A stretch of DNA of 64,000 nucleotides from Tetracentron sinense (taxonomy: Eukaryota > Streptophyta > Magnoliopsida > Trochodendrales > Trochodendraceae), in NCBI GenBank assembly GCA_015143295.1, contig CM026562.1, forward strand, positions 15,838,041 to 15,902,040, written 5' to 3'. The translations under genes and the position numbers were made by a program. This document shows positions 33,201 through 45,560 of the stretch, one piece after another. The notes under the pieces were generated by a model. The model did no database searches and was not told the origin of the DNA. It saw only the letters and a list, made by a program, of their open reading frames with translations. Position 1 is the first letter of the stretch. Each line of letters opens with the position of its first letter.

Positions 33201-36200
33201 TCGGATTTCAATGTAGTTTCTCTTAACGCCTGTACTAGGAATTCGATTTGATTGAATCCGAGGTCTTTTCCCTGATTTGGGTTCCGATAGGCTCAAAATC
33301 CATATTTAGAAAGTATACTTCAGCCTAAATCTACAAGCGCGGCCCAAATCCAAACCGGAGATCGAATTTTGAAGCCGTTTCTTCTAACGCTTGTATTTCG
33401 ACCAAACCTAACCGTGGACTTTCGTTTCGATGGAATCCAAGGTTGCTAGCTCGATTTGGGCAACGAGGGGCCGAAATTCATACTTAGAAAGTATACTTCG
33501 GCCTAAACATAAAAAAGCGTAGCAATTCCAAATCGGGGGTCGGATATCGATTTCGTTTCTTCTAATGCCTCTATTTCAACCAAACCTGAGTATGGGAATT
33601 CGTTTCGATGGAATCCGAGGTCGTATCTCCGATTTGGTCACCGAGAGGTTTGAAATCCATACTTAGAAAGTATACTTCGGCCTAAACCTACAACTGTGCA
33701 CCAAATCTAAATCGATGGTCAGATTTCGATGTCATTTCTTCTAAAGAATGTATTTCGATCAAACCTAAGTGTGCGAATTCATTTCGATGGAATCCGAGAT
33801 CGTTTGCCCGATTTTGGCATCGGGATGCTCAAAATCCGTACTTAGAAAGTATACCTCGGCCTAAACCTACAAACGCGCACAAAATCCAAACTCGTGATCG
33901 CATTTCGATGTCATTTCTCCAAACGCATGTATTTCGATCCAACCTAAGTGTGGGAATTCGTTTCGATAGAATCCGAGTTCGTTTGCCCGATTTGCGCACC
34001 GAGAGGCCGAAATCTATACTTAAAAAGTATACATCGTCCTAAACCTAAAAAAGTGTACCACATCCAAACCGGGGGTCGGATTTTGATGTCGTTTCTTCTA
34101 ATGCATGTATTTCGACCCAATCTAACTATGACAAATCGTTTCGTTGGAATCCGAGTTCGTTTGCCCGATTTGGGCTCCGAGCGGCCGAAATCCATACTTA
34201 GAAAGTATACTTCGGTATAAACGTAAAAAAGCGTATCAATTCCAAGTCGGGGGTCGGATTTTGATGTCATTTCTTCTAATGCCTGTATTTCGAGAAAACC
34301 TGAGTGTTGGAATTCATTTCATTGGAATCCGAGTTCGTTTGCCCGATTTGGGCACCGAGAGGCCCAAAATTCATGCTTACAAAGTATACTTCGGCCTAAA
34401 CCTACAAACGCGCACAAAATCCAAACCTGTGATAAGATTTCGATGTCATTTCTTCTAATGCATGTATTTCAATCCAACCTAATTGTGGCAATTCGTTTTG
34501 ACAGAATCCGAGGGCGTTTGCTCGATTTGGGAACGGAGAGGCCCGAAATTCTTAACTAGAAAGCATACTTCAGTGTAAACCTAAAAACGCGCACCAAATC
34601 TAAACCTGTGATTGGATATTGATTCCGATTCTTCTAAAGCGGGAATTTCGACCCAGCCTTAGGGTGGGAAATCGCTTCATTGGAATCCGAGGTCGTTTGC
34701 CCAATTTAGGCACCGAGACGCTTGAAATTCATATTTAGAAAGTCTACTTCGGCCAAAACCCACAAACGCGCAGCAAATCTAAGACATGTGATCGGATTTC
34801 GTTGTCATTTGTTCTAACGCCAGTATTTCGATCAAACCTAAGAGTGGGAATTCGTTTGAATGGAATACCTGAAATTCATATTTAGAAAGTCTACTTCGCC
34901 CAAAACCTAAAAACATGCACCAAATCTAAACCTCTGATCAGATTTCGATGTCATTTGTTCTAACGCCAGTATTTTGACCAAACTTGAGCGTGGGAATTCG
35001 TTTGGATGGAATTCGAGGTTTTTACCCCGATTTGGGAACTGAGAGGCTCGAAATCCATACTTAGAAAGTATACTTCCGCCTAAACCTAAAAACGCGCACC
35101 AAATCCAAAAAGGGGGCGGATTTCAATGTCATGCTTCTAATGCCTGTATTTTGACCCAACCTAAGTGTAGGAATTCGATTTGAAGGAATCTGTGGTCATT
35201 TATGGCGCACTGAGAAGCCGAAATCCATACGTAGAAAGTATACTTCGGCCTAAACGTAAAAGAGCACTCCAATTCCGAACTGGGGGTTGGATTTCGATGT
35301 TCCTTCTTCAAACACACATATTTCGACCAAACCTAAGTGTGGGAATTTGTTTCAATGGAATCCGAGGTCGTTTGCCCGATTTTGACACCGAGAGGCTCGA
35401 AATCCATACTTAGAAAGTATACTTAGGCCTAAAAAACGAACAACGTGCAAGGAATCAAAACTTGTGATGAGATTTCGATGTGATTTCTTCTAACGCGTGT
35501 ATTTCAATCCAACGTAAGTGTGAGAATTCGTTTCAATAGAATCCGAGGCCGCAATTTGCGCACCAAGAGGCTGAAACTCATGTTAGAAAGTATACTTCAT
35601 CCTAAACCTAAAAAAGTGCACCACATCCAAACCGGGGGTCAGATTTTGATGCCGTTTCTTCTAATGCATGTATCTCGCCCCAACCTATTTGTGAGAATCT
35701 TTCGATGGAATCCGAGTTCGTTTCCCCGATTTGGGCACCAAGAGGCCCGAAATTCATACTTTGAAAGTAAACTTCGGCGAGAACCTACAAACGTGCACCA
35801 AATCCAAAGCTGTGATTAGAGTTCAATGTCATTTGTTCTAACTCATGTATTTCGATCAAACCTAAGTGTAGGAATTCGTTTTGATAGAATACGAGGTCGT
35901 TTGCCCGATTTACGCACCGAGAGGCCGAAATTCATACTTAGAAAGTATACTCCAGCCTAAAAGTAAAAAAGCGCACTAATTCCAAACTGAGGTTCGGATT
36001 TCAATGTCGTTTCTTTTAACGCCTTTATTTCGACCAAACCTGAGTCTAGGAATTCGTTTTGATGGAATCCAAGGTCTTTTCCCTAATTTGGGTACCGAGA
36101 GGCTCAAAATCCAGATTTAGAAAGTATACTTCAGCCTAAACTTGGAAACGCGGCCCAAATCCAAACCAAGGATCAGATTTTAAAGCCGTTTCTTCTAACG

Positions 36201-36677
36201 CTTTTATTTCAACCAAACCTAATCGTGGAAATTCCTTTCGATGGAATCCAAGGTCGCTAGCTCGGTTTGGGCACCGAAGGGCTGAAATTCAAACTTAGAA
36301 AGTACACTTCGGCCTAAAAAAGGTACAACACGCAAGGAATCAAAACCTGTGATCAGATTTCGATGTGATTTCTTCTAACGCGTGTATTTCGATCCAATCT
36401 ACGTGTGAGGATTCGTTTCAATAGAATCCGAGGCCGTTTGCCCGATTTGCGCACTAAGAGGCTGGAACTCATGCTTAGAAAGTATACTTCGTCCTAAACC
36501 TAAAAAAGAGCACCACATCCAAACCGGGGGTCGGATTTTGAAGCCGTTTCTTTTAATGTGTGTATCTCAACCCAACCTAAGTGTAAGAATTCGTTTCGAT
36601 GGAATCCGAGTTCTTTTCCCCGATTTGGGCACCGAGAGGCCCGAAATTCATACATAGAAAGTAAACTTCGGCCTAAA

Positions 36678-36690
36678 ACCCTTCAATCAG

Positions 36691-36726
<36 letters not shown>
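36678..36726 (+). mobile_element. Tiny poly-A retroinsertion with 15-bp target duplication
   Basis: A 13-base non-satellite stub (ACCCTTCAATCAG) plus an A-run (36691-36729, including duplicated A's) sits inside monomer M10. It is flanked by direct repeats AAACTTCGGCCTAAA at 36663-36677 and 36727-36741. A 15-bp duplication and a 3' poly-A tail are hallmarks of target-primed reverse transcription by LINE machinery. The source (LINE, SINE or mRNA 3' end) cannot be told from 13 bases. Confidence 0.75.
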
Positions 36727-36731
<5 letters not shown>

Positions 36732-37188
36732 TCGGCCTAAACCTACAAACGCGCACCAAATCCAAACCTGTGATCAGATTTCGATGTCATTTGTTCTAAG
36801 TCGTGTATTTCGATCAAACCTAAATGTAGGAATTCTTTCAATAGAATACGAGGTCGTTTGCCCAATTTATGCACTGAGAGACCGAAATCCATACTTAGAA
36901 AGTATACTTCGGCCTAAAAGTAAAAAAGTGCTCTAATTCCAAACTGGGGCTCGGATTTCGATGTAGTCTCTTTTAACGCCTGTATTTCAACCATACCTGA
37001 GTCTAGGAATTCGTTTTGATGGAATCCGAGGTCTTTTCCCTGATTTGGGTACCGGGAGCTCGAAATCTATATTTAGAAAGTTTACTTCAACCTAAACCTA
37101 CAAAAGCGACCCAAATCCAAACTGGGGGTTAGATTTCGAAGCCGTTTCTTCTAACACTTGTATTTCAACCAAACCTAAGTGTGGGAAT

Positions 37189-37443
37189 TGTTAGACATGT
37201 ATGCCCACAAAACCATTCCGGAATTGTATTTATCTATTTTTAAATCCATAAATGCAAATTTTACATTCACACATTGTCTTCTACATTGGATAATATATCG
37301 AAAGTATCTCATTGGATGATACGAATTTGCCCTTAGGTAACATTGTAGGAAAACCATCCAATTAGTTGATAACTGATTGCTAAGGAGATATGGTTTTTCT
37401 GGTTCCTTGTAGACCTAAAATTGTTCTAAGTTAATCAGGATAT
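37189..37443. mobile_element. 255-bp foreign insert in satellite; possible LTR fragment
   Basis: Sequence unlike the satellite or the other LTRs. It begins TGTTAGACATGTATGCCCAC, a start resembling Ty1/copia-type LTRs, and ends without a matching CA terminus or visible target duplication. About 3.5 monomers (M13-M16) are missing at the site, so insertion came with, or was followed by, a deletion. A 60-codon open frame on the minus strand has no recognised similarity. The family is uncertain. Confidence 0.5.
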
Positions 37444-40400
37444 ATCCAAACCGGGGGTCAGATTTCGATGCCATTTCTTCTAACGCGTGTATTTTGACCC
37501 AATCTAACTGTGACAAATTGTTTTGGTGGAATCCAAGTTCGTTTGCCCGATTTGGTCTCCGAGAGGCTGAAATCCATACTTAGAAAGTATACTTCGGTAT
37601 AAACGTAAAATAGCATACCAATCCCAAATCGGGGGTCGGATTTTGATCTCGTTTCTGCTAACGCCTGTATATCAACCAAACCTCAATGTTGGAATTCGTT
37701 TTGTTGGAATCCGAGTTCGTTTGCCCGATTTGGCCACAAAGAGGCCCAAAATTCATGTTTACAAAGTATACTTCGGCCTAAACCGACAAACACGCACAAA
37801 ATCAAAACATGTGATAAGATTTCAAGGTCATTTCTTCTAATGCGTGTATTTGAATCCAACCTAAGTGTGGGAATTCGTTTCGACAGAATCCAGGGGTGTT
37901 TGCTCAATTTGGAACCGAGAGGCCCGAAATTCATAACTAGAAAGCATACTTAGGTCTAAACCTACAAACGCGCACCAAATCTAAACCAGTTACCGGATTT
38001 CTATGCTGATTCTTCTAACGTGATTATTTCGACCTAGCCTTATGTGGAAAATAGTTTCAATGGAATCCGGGGTCATTTGCCTGATTTGGTCACCGAGACG
38101 ACTGAAATTCTTATTTAGAAAGTCTACTTCGCCCAAAACCTACAAACGCGCACCAAATCTAGACTTGTGATCGGATTTCGTTGTCATTCGTTCTAACGCC
38201 AGTATTTCGACCAAACCTGAATGTGGGAATTCGTTTGGATGTAATGCCTGAAATTCATATTTAGAAAGTCTACTTCGGCCAAACCTAAAAACGAGCACCA
38301 AATCTAAACCTGTGATCGGATTTCGATGTCATTTGTTCTAACGCCAGTATTTTGACCAAACCAGAGTGTGGGAATTCGTTTGGATGGAATCCGAGGTAGT
38401 TACCCCGATTTGGGCGCTGAGAGGCTCGAAATCAATACTTAGAAAGTATACTTCAGCCAAAACCTAAAAACGCGGACCAAATCCAAACAGGGGGTCAGAT
38501 TTCGATGTCGTACTTCTAACGCGTGTATTTCGACCCAACCTAAGTGTAGTAATTCGATTCGATGGAATCCGTCATCGTTTACCCGATTGCGGCACTGAGA
38601 AGCTGAAATCCATACTTAGAAAGTGTACTTCGGCCTAAACGTAAAAAAGCACTCCAATTTGAAACCGGGGTCAGATTTTGATGTTCCTTCCTCAAACACA
38701 CAAATTTCGCCCAAACCTAAGTGTGGGAATTCGTTTCGATGGAATCCGAGGTCGTTTGCCCGATTTGGGCACCGAGAGGCTCGAAATCCATACTTAGAAA
38801 GATTACTTTGGCGTAAAAAAATGAACAACACGCAAGGAATCAAAACCCGTGATCAGAGTTCGATGCTATTTCCTCTAGCGTGTGTATTTCAATCCAACGT
38901 AAGTGTGAGAATTCGTTTCAATAGAATCCGAGGCCGTTTGCCTGATTTGCGCACCAAGAGGCTGAAACTCATGCTTAGAAAGTATACTTCGTCCTAAACC
39001 TAAAAAAGTGCACCACATCCAAACCGGGGGTTGGATTTTGATGCTGTTTCTTCTAATTCGTGTATCTCGACACAACCTAAGTGTAAGAATTCTTTTCGAT
39101 GGAATCCAACTTCTTTTCCCCGACTTGGGCACCGAGAGGCCTAAAATTCATATTTAGAAAGTAAACTTCGGCCTAAACCTACAGACGCGCACCAAATCCA
39201 AACCTGTGATCAGATTTCGATGTCATTTGTTCTAACTCATGTATTTCGATCAAACCTAAGTGTAAGAATTTGTTTCGATAGAATACAAGGTCGTTTGCCC
39301 AATTTACACACCGAGAGGCCGAAATCCATACTTAGAAAGTATACTTTGGCCCAAAACTAAAAAAGCGCACAAATTCCAAACTGGGGCTCGGATTTTGATG
39401 TTGTTTCTTTTAACGTCTGCATTTTGACTAAACCTGAGTCTAGGAATTCGCTTTGATGGAATCCGAGGTCTTTTCCCTGATTTGGGTACCGAGAGGCTCA
39501 AAATCCATATTTAGAAAGTGTTCTTCAGCCTAAACCTACAAACGCGGCCCAAATCAAAACCGGGGTTGGATTTCGAAGCCGTTTCTTCTAACGCTTGTAT
39601 TTCAACCAAACCTAAGCGTGGGAATTCGTTTCGATGGAATCCAAGGGTACTAGCTCGATTGGGGCACCGAGAGGCCGAAATTCATACTTAGAAAGTATAC
39701 TTCGGCCTAAACGTAAAAAAGCGCAGCAATTCCAAATCGGGGGGTCGGATATCAATGTCGTTTCTTCTAACGCTTGTATTTCGACCAAACCTAAGTGTGG
39801 AAATTTTTTTCGATGGAATGCGAGGTCATTTCTCCGATTTGGGCACCGAGAGGTTTGACATCCATACTTAGAAGTATACTTCGGCCTAAACCTACAAATG
39901 TTCGCCAAATCTAAACTGAGGGTCAGATTTGGATGCCGTTTCTTCTAACGCATGTATTTCGACCAAAAGTAATTGTGGGAATTCGTTTTGATGGAATCCG
40001 AGATCATTTGCCTGATTTTAGCATCGAGAGGCTCAACATCCGTACTTAGAAAGTATACCTCGGCCTAAATCTACAAACGCGCACAAAATCCAAACCCGTG
40101 ATCGCATTTCGATGTCATTTCTCCTAGAGCATGTATTTCGATGCAACCTAATTGTAGGAATTCGTTTAGATAGAATCCGAGTTCGTTTGCCCGATTTGCA
40201 CACCAAGAGGCCGAAATCTATACTTAGAAAGTATACTTCATCCTAAACCTAGAAAAATGTACCACATCCAAACCGGATTTCGATGCCATTTCTTCTAACA
40301 CGTGTATTTTGACCCAATCTAACTGTGACAAATCATTTCAATGGAATCCGAGTTCGTTTGCCCGATTTGGGCTCCGAGAGGCCGAAATCCATACTTAGAA

Positions 40401-41819
40401 AGTATACTTCGGTATAAACGTAAAAAAGCATACCAATTCCCAATCGGGGGTCGGATTTTGATGTCGTTTCTTCTAACGCCTGTATTTCAACCAAACCTGA
40501 GTGTTGGAATTCGTTTCATTAGAATCCGAGTTCGTTTGCCTGATTTGGGCACCTAGAGGCCAAAAATTCATGCTTACAAAGTATACTTCGGCCTAAACCT
40601 ACAAATACGCACAAATTCCAAAACTGTGATAAGATATCGATGTCATATCTTCTAGCACGTGTATTTCAATGCAACCTAAGTGCAGGAATTCGTTTTGACA
40701 GAATCTGAGGGCGTTTGCTCAATTTCGGAACTGTGAGGCCCGAAATTCATAACTAGAAAGCATACTTCAGTCTAAACCTACAAACGCGCACCAAATCTAA
40801 ACCTGTGATCGGATTTTGATGCCGATTCTTCTAAAGTAGGTATTTTGACCCATCGTTATGTGGGAAATCATCTCAATGGAATCCGGCGTCATTTTTCCAA
40901 TTTGGGCACGGAGACGCCTGAAATTCTTATTTACAAAGTCTACTTCAGCCAAAACCTACAAACGCGAACCAAATCTAGACCTGTGATCGGATTTCGTTGT
41001 CATTTGTTCTAACGCCAATATTTCGACCAAACCTGAGTTTGGGAATTTGTTTGGATGGAATCCGAGGTCGTTACCCCGATTTGGGCACTGAGAGGCTCGA
41101 AATCCATACTTAGAAAGTATACTTCGGCCTAAACCTAAAAACGCAAACCAAATCCAAACAGGGGGTCGGATTTCAATGTCGTACTTCTAACACGTGTATT
41201 TCAACCCAACGTAAGTGTAGGAATTCGATTCGAAGGAATCCGTGGTCATTTACCCGATTGGCGCACTCAGAAGCTAAAATCCATACTTAGAAAGTATACT
41301 TTGGCCTAAACGTAAAAAAGCACTCCAATTCCGAACTAGGGGTCGGATTTCGATGTTCCTTCTTCAAACACACATATTTTGACCAAACCTAATTGTGGGA
41401 ATTCGTTTAGATGAAATCTGAGGTCGTTTGCCCGATTTGGGCACCGAGAGGCTCGAAATCCATACTTCGAAATCATACTTCGGCCTAAAAAAACAAACAA
41501 TGCGCAAGGAATCAAAACCTGTGATCAGATTTCAATGTGATTTCTTCTAACGTGTGTATTTCGATCCAACGTAAGTGTGAGAATTCATTTCAATAGAATC
41601 CTAGACCGTTTGTGTAGTACCCCAGACTTTTCTATACTTAATGAATAGCACTTTCATAGCCAAGTGGCCTTCCACGTTGTCTAATTAATAAATTGTGGAG
41701 AAATTGAAAATTTTGAAATGTCAGAAATGTCCGTTTTCAAAAGACGAACCCAACGCAAGTTGAATCGTCGAAAACCGACGAACGACTCAAAAGATATGGC
41801 CAAAACAGTTGGGACCTGC

Positions 41820-41995
41820 AGAGAACCGATCACTCGGTCATTTTAGTAATCGATCGGTCCAAAACTGATTGATTAGTTGCTGTCGACTGGTTAACTTTTT
41901 TGTATGGGGAAATTTTCCAAAGAGTATATTTTTTACCGTTCGCTCGGTCAAGAACACCGATCGATCGGTCATAACCACCGATCGCTCGGTCTTCG
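41820..41995. repeat. U3 near-palindromes GACCGATC-type in subfamily-B LTR
   Basis: Repeated near-palindromic units such as ACCGATCGCTCGGTC and ATCGATCGGTC. They lie between the conserved GGCCAAAACAGT and GCAGAAATTTCAG blocks, where other subfamilies carry AACGT or CGATCG palindromes. Confidence 0.75.
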
Positions 41996-42053
41996 CGTTT
42001 TTGCAGAAATTTCAGTAAGGGCTATTTCGTCTTTTGGGGGTTAAACCCTTTCC

Positions 42054-42085
42054 TATAAGGCTTTGCCTGAGCCTTAGGGCTTCAT
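42054..42085 (+). promoter_or_regulatory. Probable LTR core promoter (TATAAGG) and start region
   Basis: TATAAGG at 42054-42060, with an initiator-like TTCATTCAC about 27-30 nt downstream. It aligns with CTATAAAGG at the same position in element 3. It suggests that U3 ends near here; the start site itself is inferred. Confidence 0.55.
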
Positions 42086-43002
42086 TCACTATACTTAGAA
42101 GACTTGGAGAGATAGAGAGAGAGGAGAAGGAGATTCCTAACCTAGGGTTGTGCTCGTGAGAAGAAATCAAAGGGGTGAAGACCCTAGATCATCTCAAGTT
42201 CGTTTTCTTCAAGTTCAAGGCTCAAGTACTCGTGAAACTCGTTTCTCCAAATTAGGGCAGCGATCCTACGCTGTTTTTGCAATGGTTTTCTTCCCCACAC
42301 CAAGCTTCCTTCAAGCAAAGGTTTTCTTATTTCAAGTTAGAGCTTCAATCAAGCTTTCTACCAAGATCAAGCCTTGATTCAAGGTTAGTACACCTTACTA
42401 ACTTCCCCTAGCAATAATCTAATTATCTTCAATGTGAAATGTGATTCTTGCTATTATGTTTTCTTTCCCTATGAAATGTAACATCTCCAATAAATATAAA
42501 TAAGATAAGAAAAGGGTATGGATGTGTATGGGGTTTGATTGAGGCGATGGGATGCCGAATGTATGATGTATGATATGTGTGGGGTGTGGAATGGAACATG
42601 GAGGATGGGCATTTTACCAATAATGAACTACCTTGATGGTTGGATGGAAAACATGCACTAAAAAAAAGAAGATGAACTATTAAGGAACATTGTAGCTTTT
42701 GTGTTGGACAAAATGCCTAAACTATGAATAAATGACTAAAATGAATAAATGGAAGTAGGCCCTATGCATGTGCTCTTAAGAATGATGAATTTATCAAATG
42801 CCATGTAGATTACTCAAGTTACCTATGCTTATACTATGAATTGAATTATGATGCCATATCTCTCTTGTTATCAGCATTCCCATGATTGTCACCACTGTCA
42901 CGTACACGAGCACGCATGTTTGCATCAACCGAGATTTCAAGAGCACGTGCATATAATAATCAACAAGAAAACATTGCATGTCAATGAGGTTGGTAGCCTA
43001 GG

Positions 43003-45460
43003 TGTCGCGACCCAAAACCCACCCTAGGAGTTAGAGTAAATCGTGGACGACTAAATCATGACTTACATGACTTGCTTGATAAACCACCTGCGAAACACCC
43101 ACAGAGCATATACAATAGAAAATAACAGCGGAAACATAACTATAAAACACAGTGGAAGTCTAACAACCTCTAAGTATATACACATGGTCCAAGTTTAATA
43201 TAAAGAAATCAAAACAAAGAAAGTGCGGACATGCCCGCCAAAATACATGGATATAATCACTCATGCTCACCCATAGCCAATCCACTCAGAATCTAACACC
43301 ACCTACTGATAACCCTCTACGGGAGGTTCCTCCAAAGGCTCCATGACGTACTCCTCTTCCACCCATGGACCAGGAGCACGAACATCAAATGGAGCAGCAG
43401 CTCCCTCAGAACCTGCCGACATAAGAAGTACGGCTGAGCATGGAATACTCAGCGGGTACCAAATACTAACCAATAGTCATAGCATAAAAATGGCAACACA
43501 TAAATCAGGAGCAATTCATATATGTTAGACGGAAACAATTCATATCATACAAGGAAGTAAAACAATTTATAATCATGCTTGTATTTCGTAGAAAGCCGAT
43601 AAAACCTCTTGAAAACATCGTGCACTTGACTTGGCTTGAAATATCTTTTCGTACTTGAAAGCTTGTCGTGTTTGTCTTACTTGATCTTGTCGAGCGTGTC
43701 GTACGGGTCATGTCATGCATGTCATGCGTGCTTGCTTGTGATCATGTAACTTGTGAGATACACTTGTGAGATATCCTTGTGAGATGTGCTTGAGAGATGC
43801 CTTGAGAGGGAAGGGAGACCCTTCTTTATGCAATGCACTTGCGAGGGAAGGGAGACCCTTCTTCACGATATGTATGTACTTGCGAGGGAAGGGAGGCCCT
43901 TCTTCATGATATGCACTTGTGAGTGAAGGGAGACCCCTCGTGGAATATTGGTTCTTGTTTTCTTGTGAAAAGCGAGGTAAAACATATCGTAGGATATATG
44001 TCCCACCTCTAACCATGTTCTTGAAAACCTCGATAAATCATGTCATGCATGCCGTGCTCGTGGGAACCGTGTACATACTTGCATTTAAATTTAAATATGA
44101 CATTTGGGTAATTTCACAACACATATAACATCAATGATTGAGCAATGTAATATTCATATCATTTAGGGAAAGCAAGAAAACACACTATCATAGGCCCTAG
44201 CAATATTCATAATTTATTAGGCATGCATTTCCTAATTTACAACTCATTTTATTCACCTTGGCATTTCGTCAAACATGGTGTGTTCATTATTCATTATTCA
44301 TTTAAACCTAAATCATGCTTTTCTAGGTGAGTTTACTCACATCATAAAGGTGTGTTTATTATGGATACAATGCCCTCCCCATTTTAATCATCACAACACA
44401 ACCCTTGGCATCCAATCGCCCATTCCATCTCCATTCACCATTCACAACCATCCATCTCATAGCACATGTGTAAATGAAAGAAAATCAAAAGAAATAAAGG
44501 GAAAAGAGGAACTATAACTAGGAGGATAGTAAGAAGTACCGACCTTGAAGAAATGAGGAAGAAACCCCTTCCAAAAACGACCGTGAGGTGCTGCCCCAGC
44601 TTGGGGAACGCTCTACACGAGTGCTTGAGCCGTGATCTTGTAGAAAAACCGGACTTGAAGTGATCTAGGGTCTCAAAACCCCTTTGATTCTTCTCCAAAA
44701 GCAAAACCCTAGCTTAGGAAACCCTTTCTCCTCTCTTCTAATCCCCCAAATCCTCTAAGTGTTGAGAATGAGCCCTAAAGGCTCGGGTTAAACTCTTAAG
44801 GTAAGAGTGAACCAACCAAAAGACCATAATACCCTTACTGAAATTTCTGCAAAAACACGAGTGCCGAACACGTTGAGCTGTGAATAGTGCCAAACACGTT
44901 GTGCTGTGAATAGTGCCGAACACGTTGTGCTGTGAATACTGCCGAACACGTTGTGCTGTGAATAGTGCCAAACACGTTGTGCTGTGAATAGTGCCAAACA
45001 CGTTGTCACGTTGTCTTATGTACAACGTGCCCGTCGTAAGCTGTACAACGTACACGTTGTTTGCTGTACAACGTACACGTTGTCTGCTGCACGACGTACC
45101 CGTCGTCTGTTACACAACGGATGCACAACGTATACGTTATCAGAGCTAGAGCTACGTCCTTAGTGCCTTCCGAGCTACGTCCTTAGTGCCTTCCGAGCTA
45201 CGTCCTTAGTGCCTCTCCAGAGCTCGCCCTAAAGTGCATATGCCTTAGTGCCTACAGGTCCAGACTGTTTTGGCCATATCTTTTGACTCGTTCGTTCGAT
45301 TTTGACGATTCAACTTGCGTTGGGTTCATACTTCGAAAAGGAACATTTCTGACGTTTCAGAATTTCCAATTTCTTCCTTATTTATTAATTATACCTATTT
45401 AAAGGCAAAATGGCAACGAAAGGGTCTTGCATTAAATTTGAAAAGGTCTGGGGCTCTACA
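43003..45460 (-). mobile_element. 3' LTR of element 2
   Basis: 2458 bp, TGTCGCGACCC to GGGCTCTACA in window orientation. It has GAAGGG-hairpin repeats (about 43750-43940), 26-bp units (about 44870-45010) and a short palindrome array (about 45020-45240). Confidence 0.92.
43303..43422 (-). CDS. LTR micro-ORF (39 codons), 3' LTR of element 2
   Basis: Open copy of the MSAGSEGA micro-ORF. One Glu of the acidic stretch is changed to Met (complement CAT within GGCTCCATGACG). Confidence 0.45.
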   Translation of the reverse strand: MSAGSEGAAAPFDVRAPGPWVEEEYVMEPLEEPPVEGYQ

Positions 45461-45496
45461 TCCTCCCCCCTTACAAAAATTTCGTCCTCGAAATTT
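45461..45496 (-). other. PPT (45461-45472) and adjacent stem-loop (45477-45496) of element 2
   Basis: The complement reads AAATTTCG-loop-CGAAATTT, then a G-rich purine tract ending AGGA at the LTR start. Arms are perfect, as in element 1. Confidence 0.88.
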
Positions 45497-45560
45497 AGAC
45501 GCTACTTGCATTACAAACCAAAAAGAAAATTACAAGTCATATACAAACTTATACAAAAAC

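Larger units (their letters stand above)
24758..41612. repeat. ~180-bp satellite, block 2, higher-order repeats
   Basis: About 16.9 kb of the same satellite. The M1 marker (TCTAACTGTGAC-type) recurs near 25990, 27740, 31135, 34125, 37500 and 40315. The unit at about 37490-40310 is a clean 16-mer of about 2.82 kb. The unit at 25985-27735 is contracted, with M9 jumping to M11/M12 near 27320 and M12 to M15 near 27470. The unit at 27735-31130 is expanded by extra M14 copies. The unit at 31130-34120 has an extra M7 (about 32310-32440). The unit at 34120-37490 repeats M9-M13 after an M13/M8 fusion near 36300 and loses M13-M16 at a foreign insert. The block is cut in M9 at 41612 by the subfamily-B LTR. 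No gene is seen. Confidence 0.95.

Noticed and set aside
36691-36729. A-run as a sequencing or assembly gap artefact
   Set aside because: The exact 15-bp flanking duplication and the non-satellite stub fit retroinsertion better; the exact A count remains uncertain.
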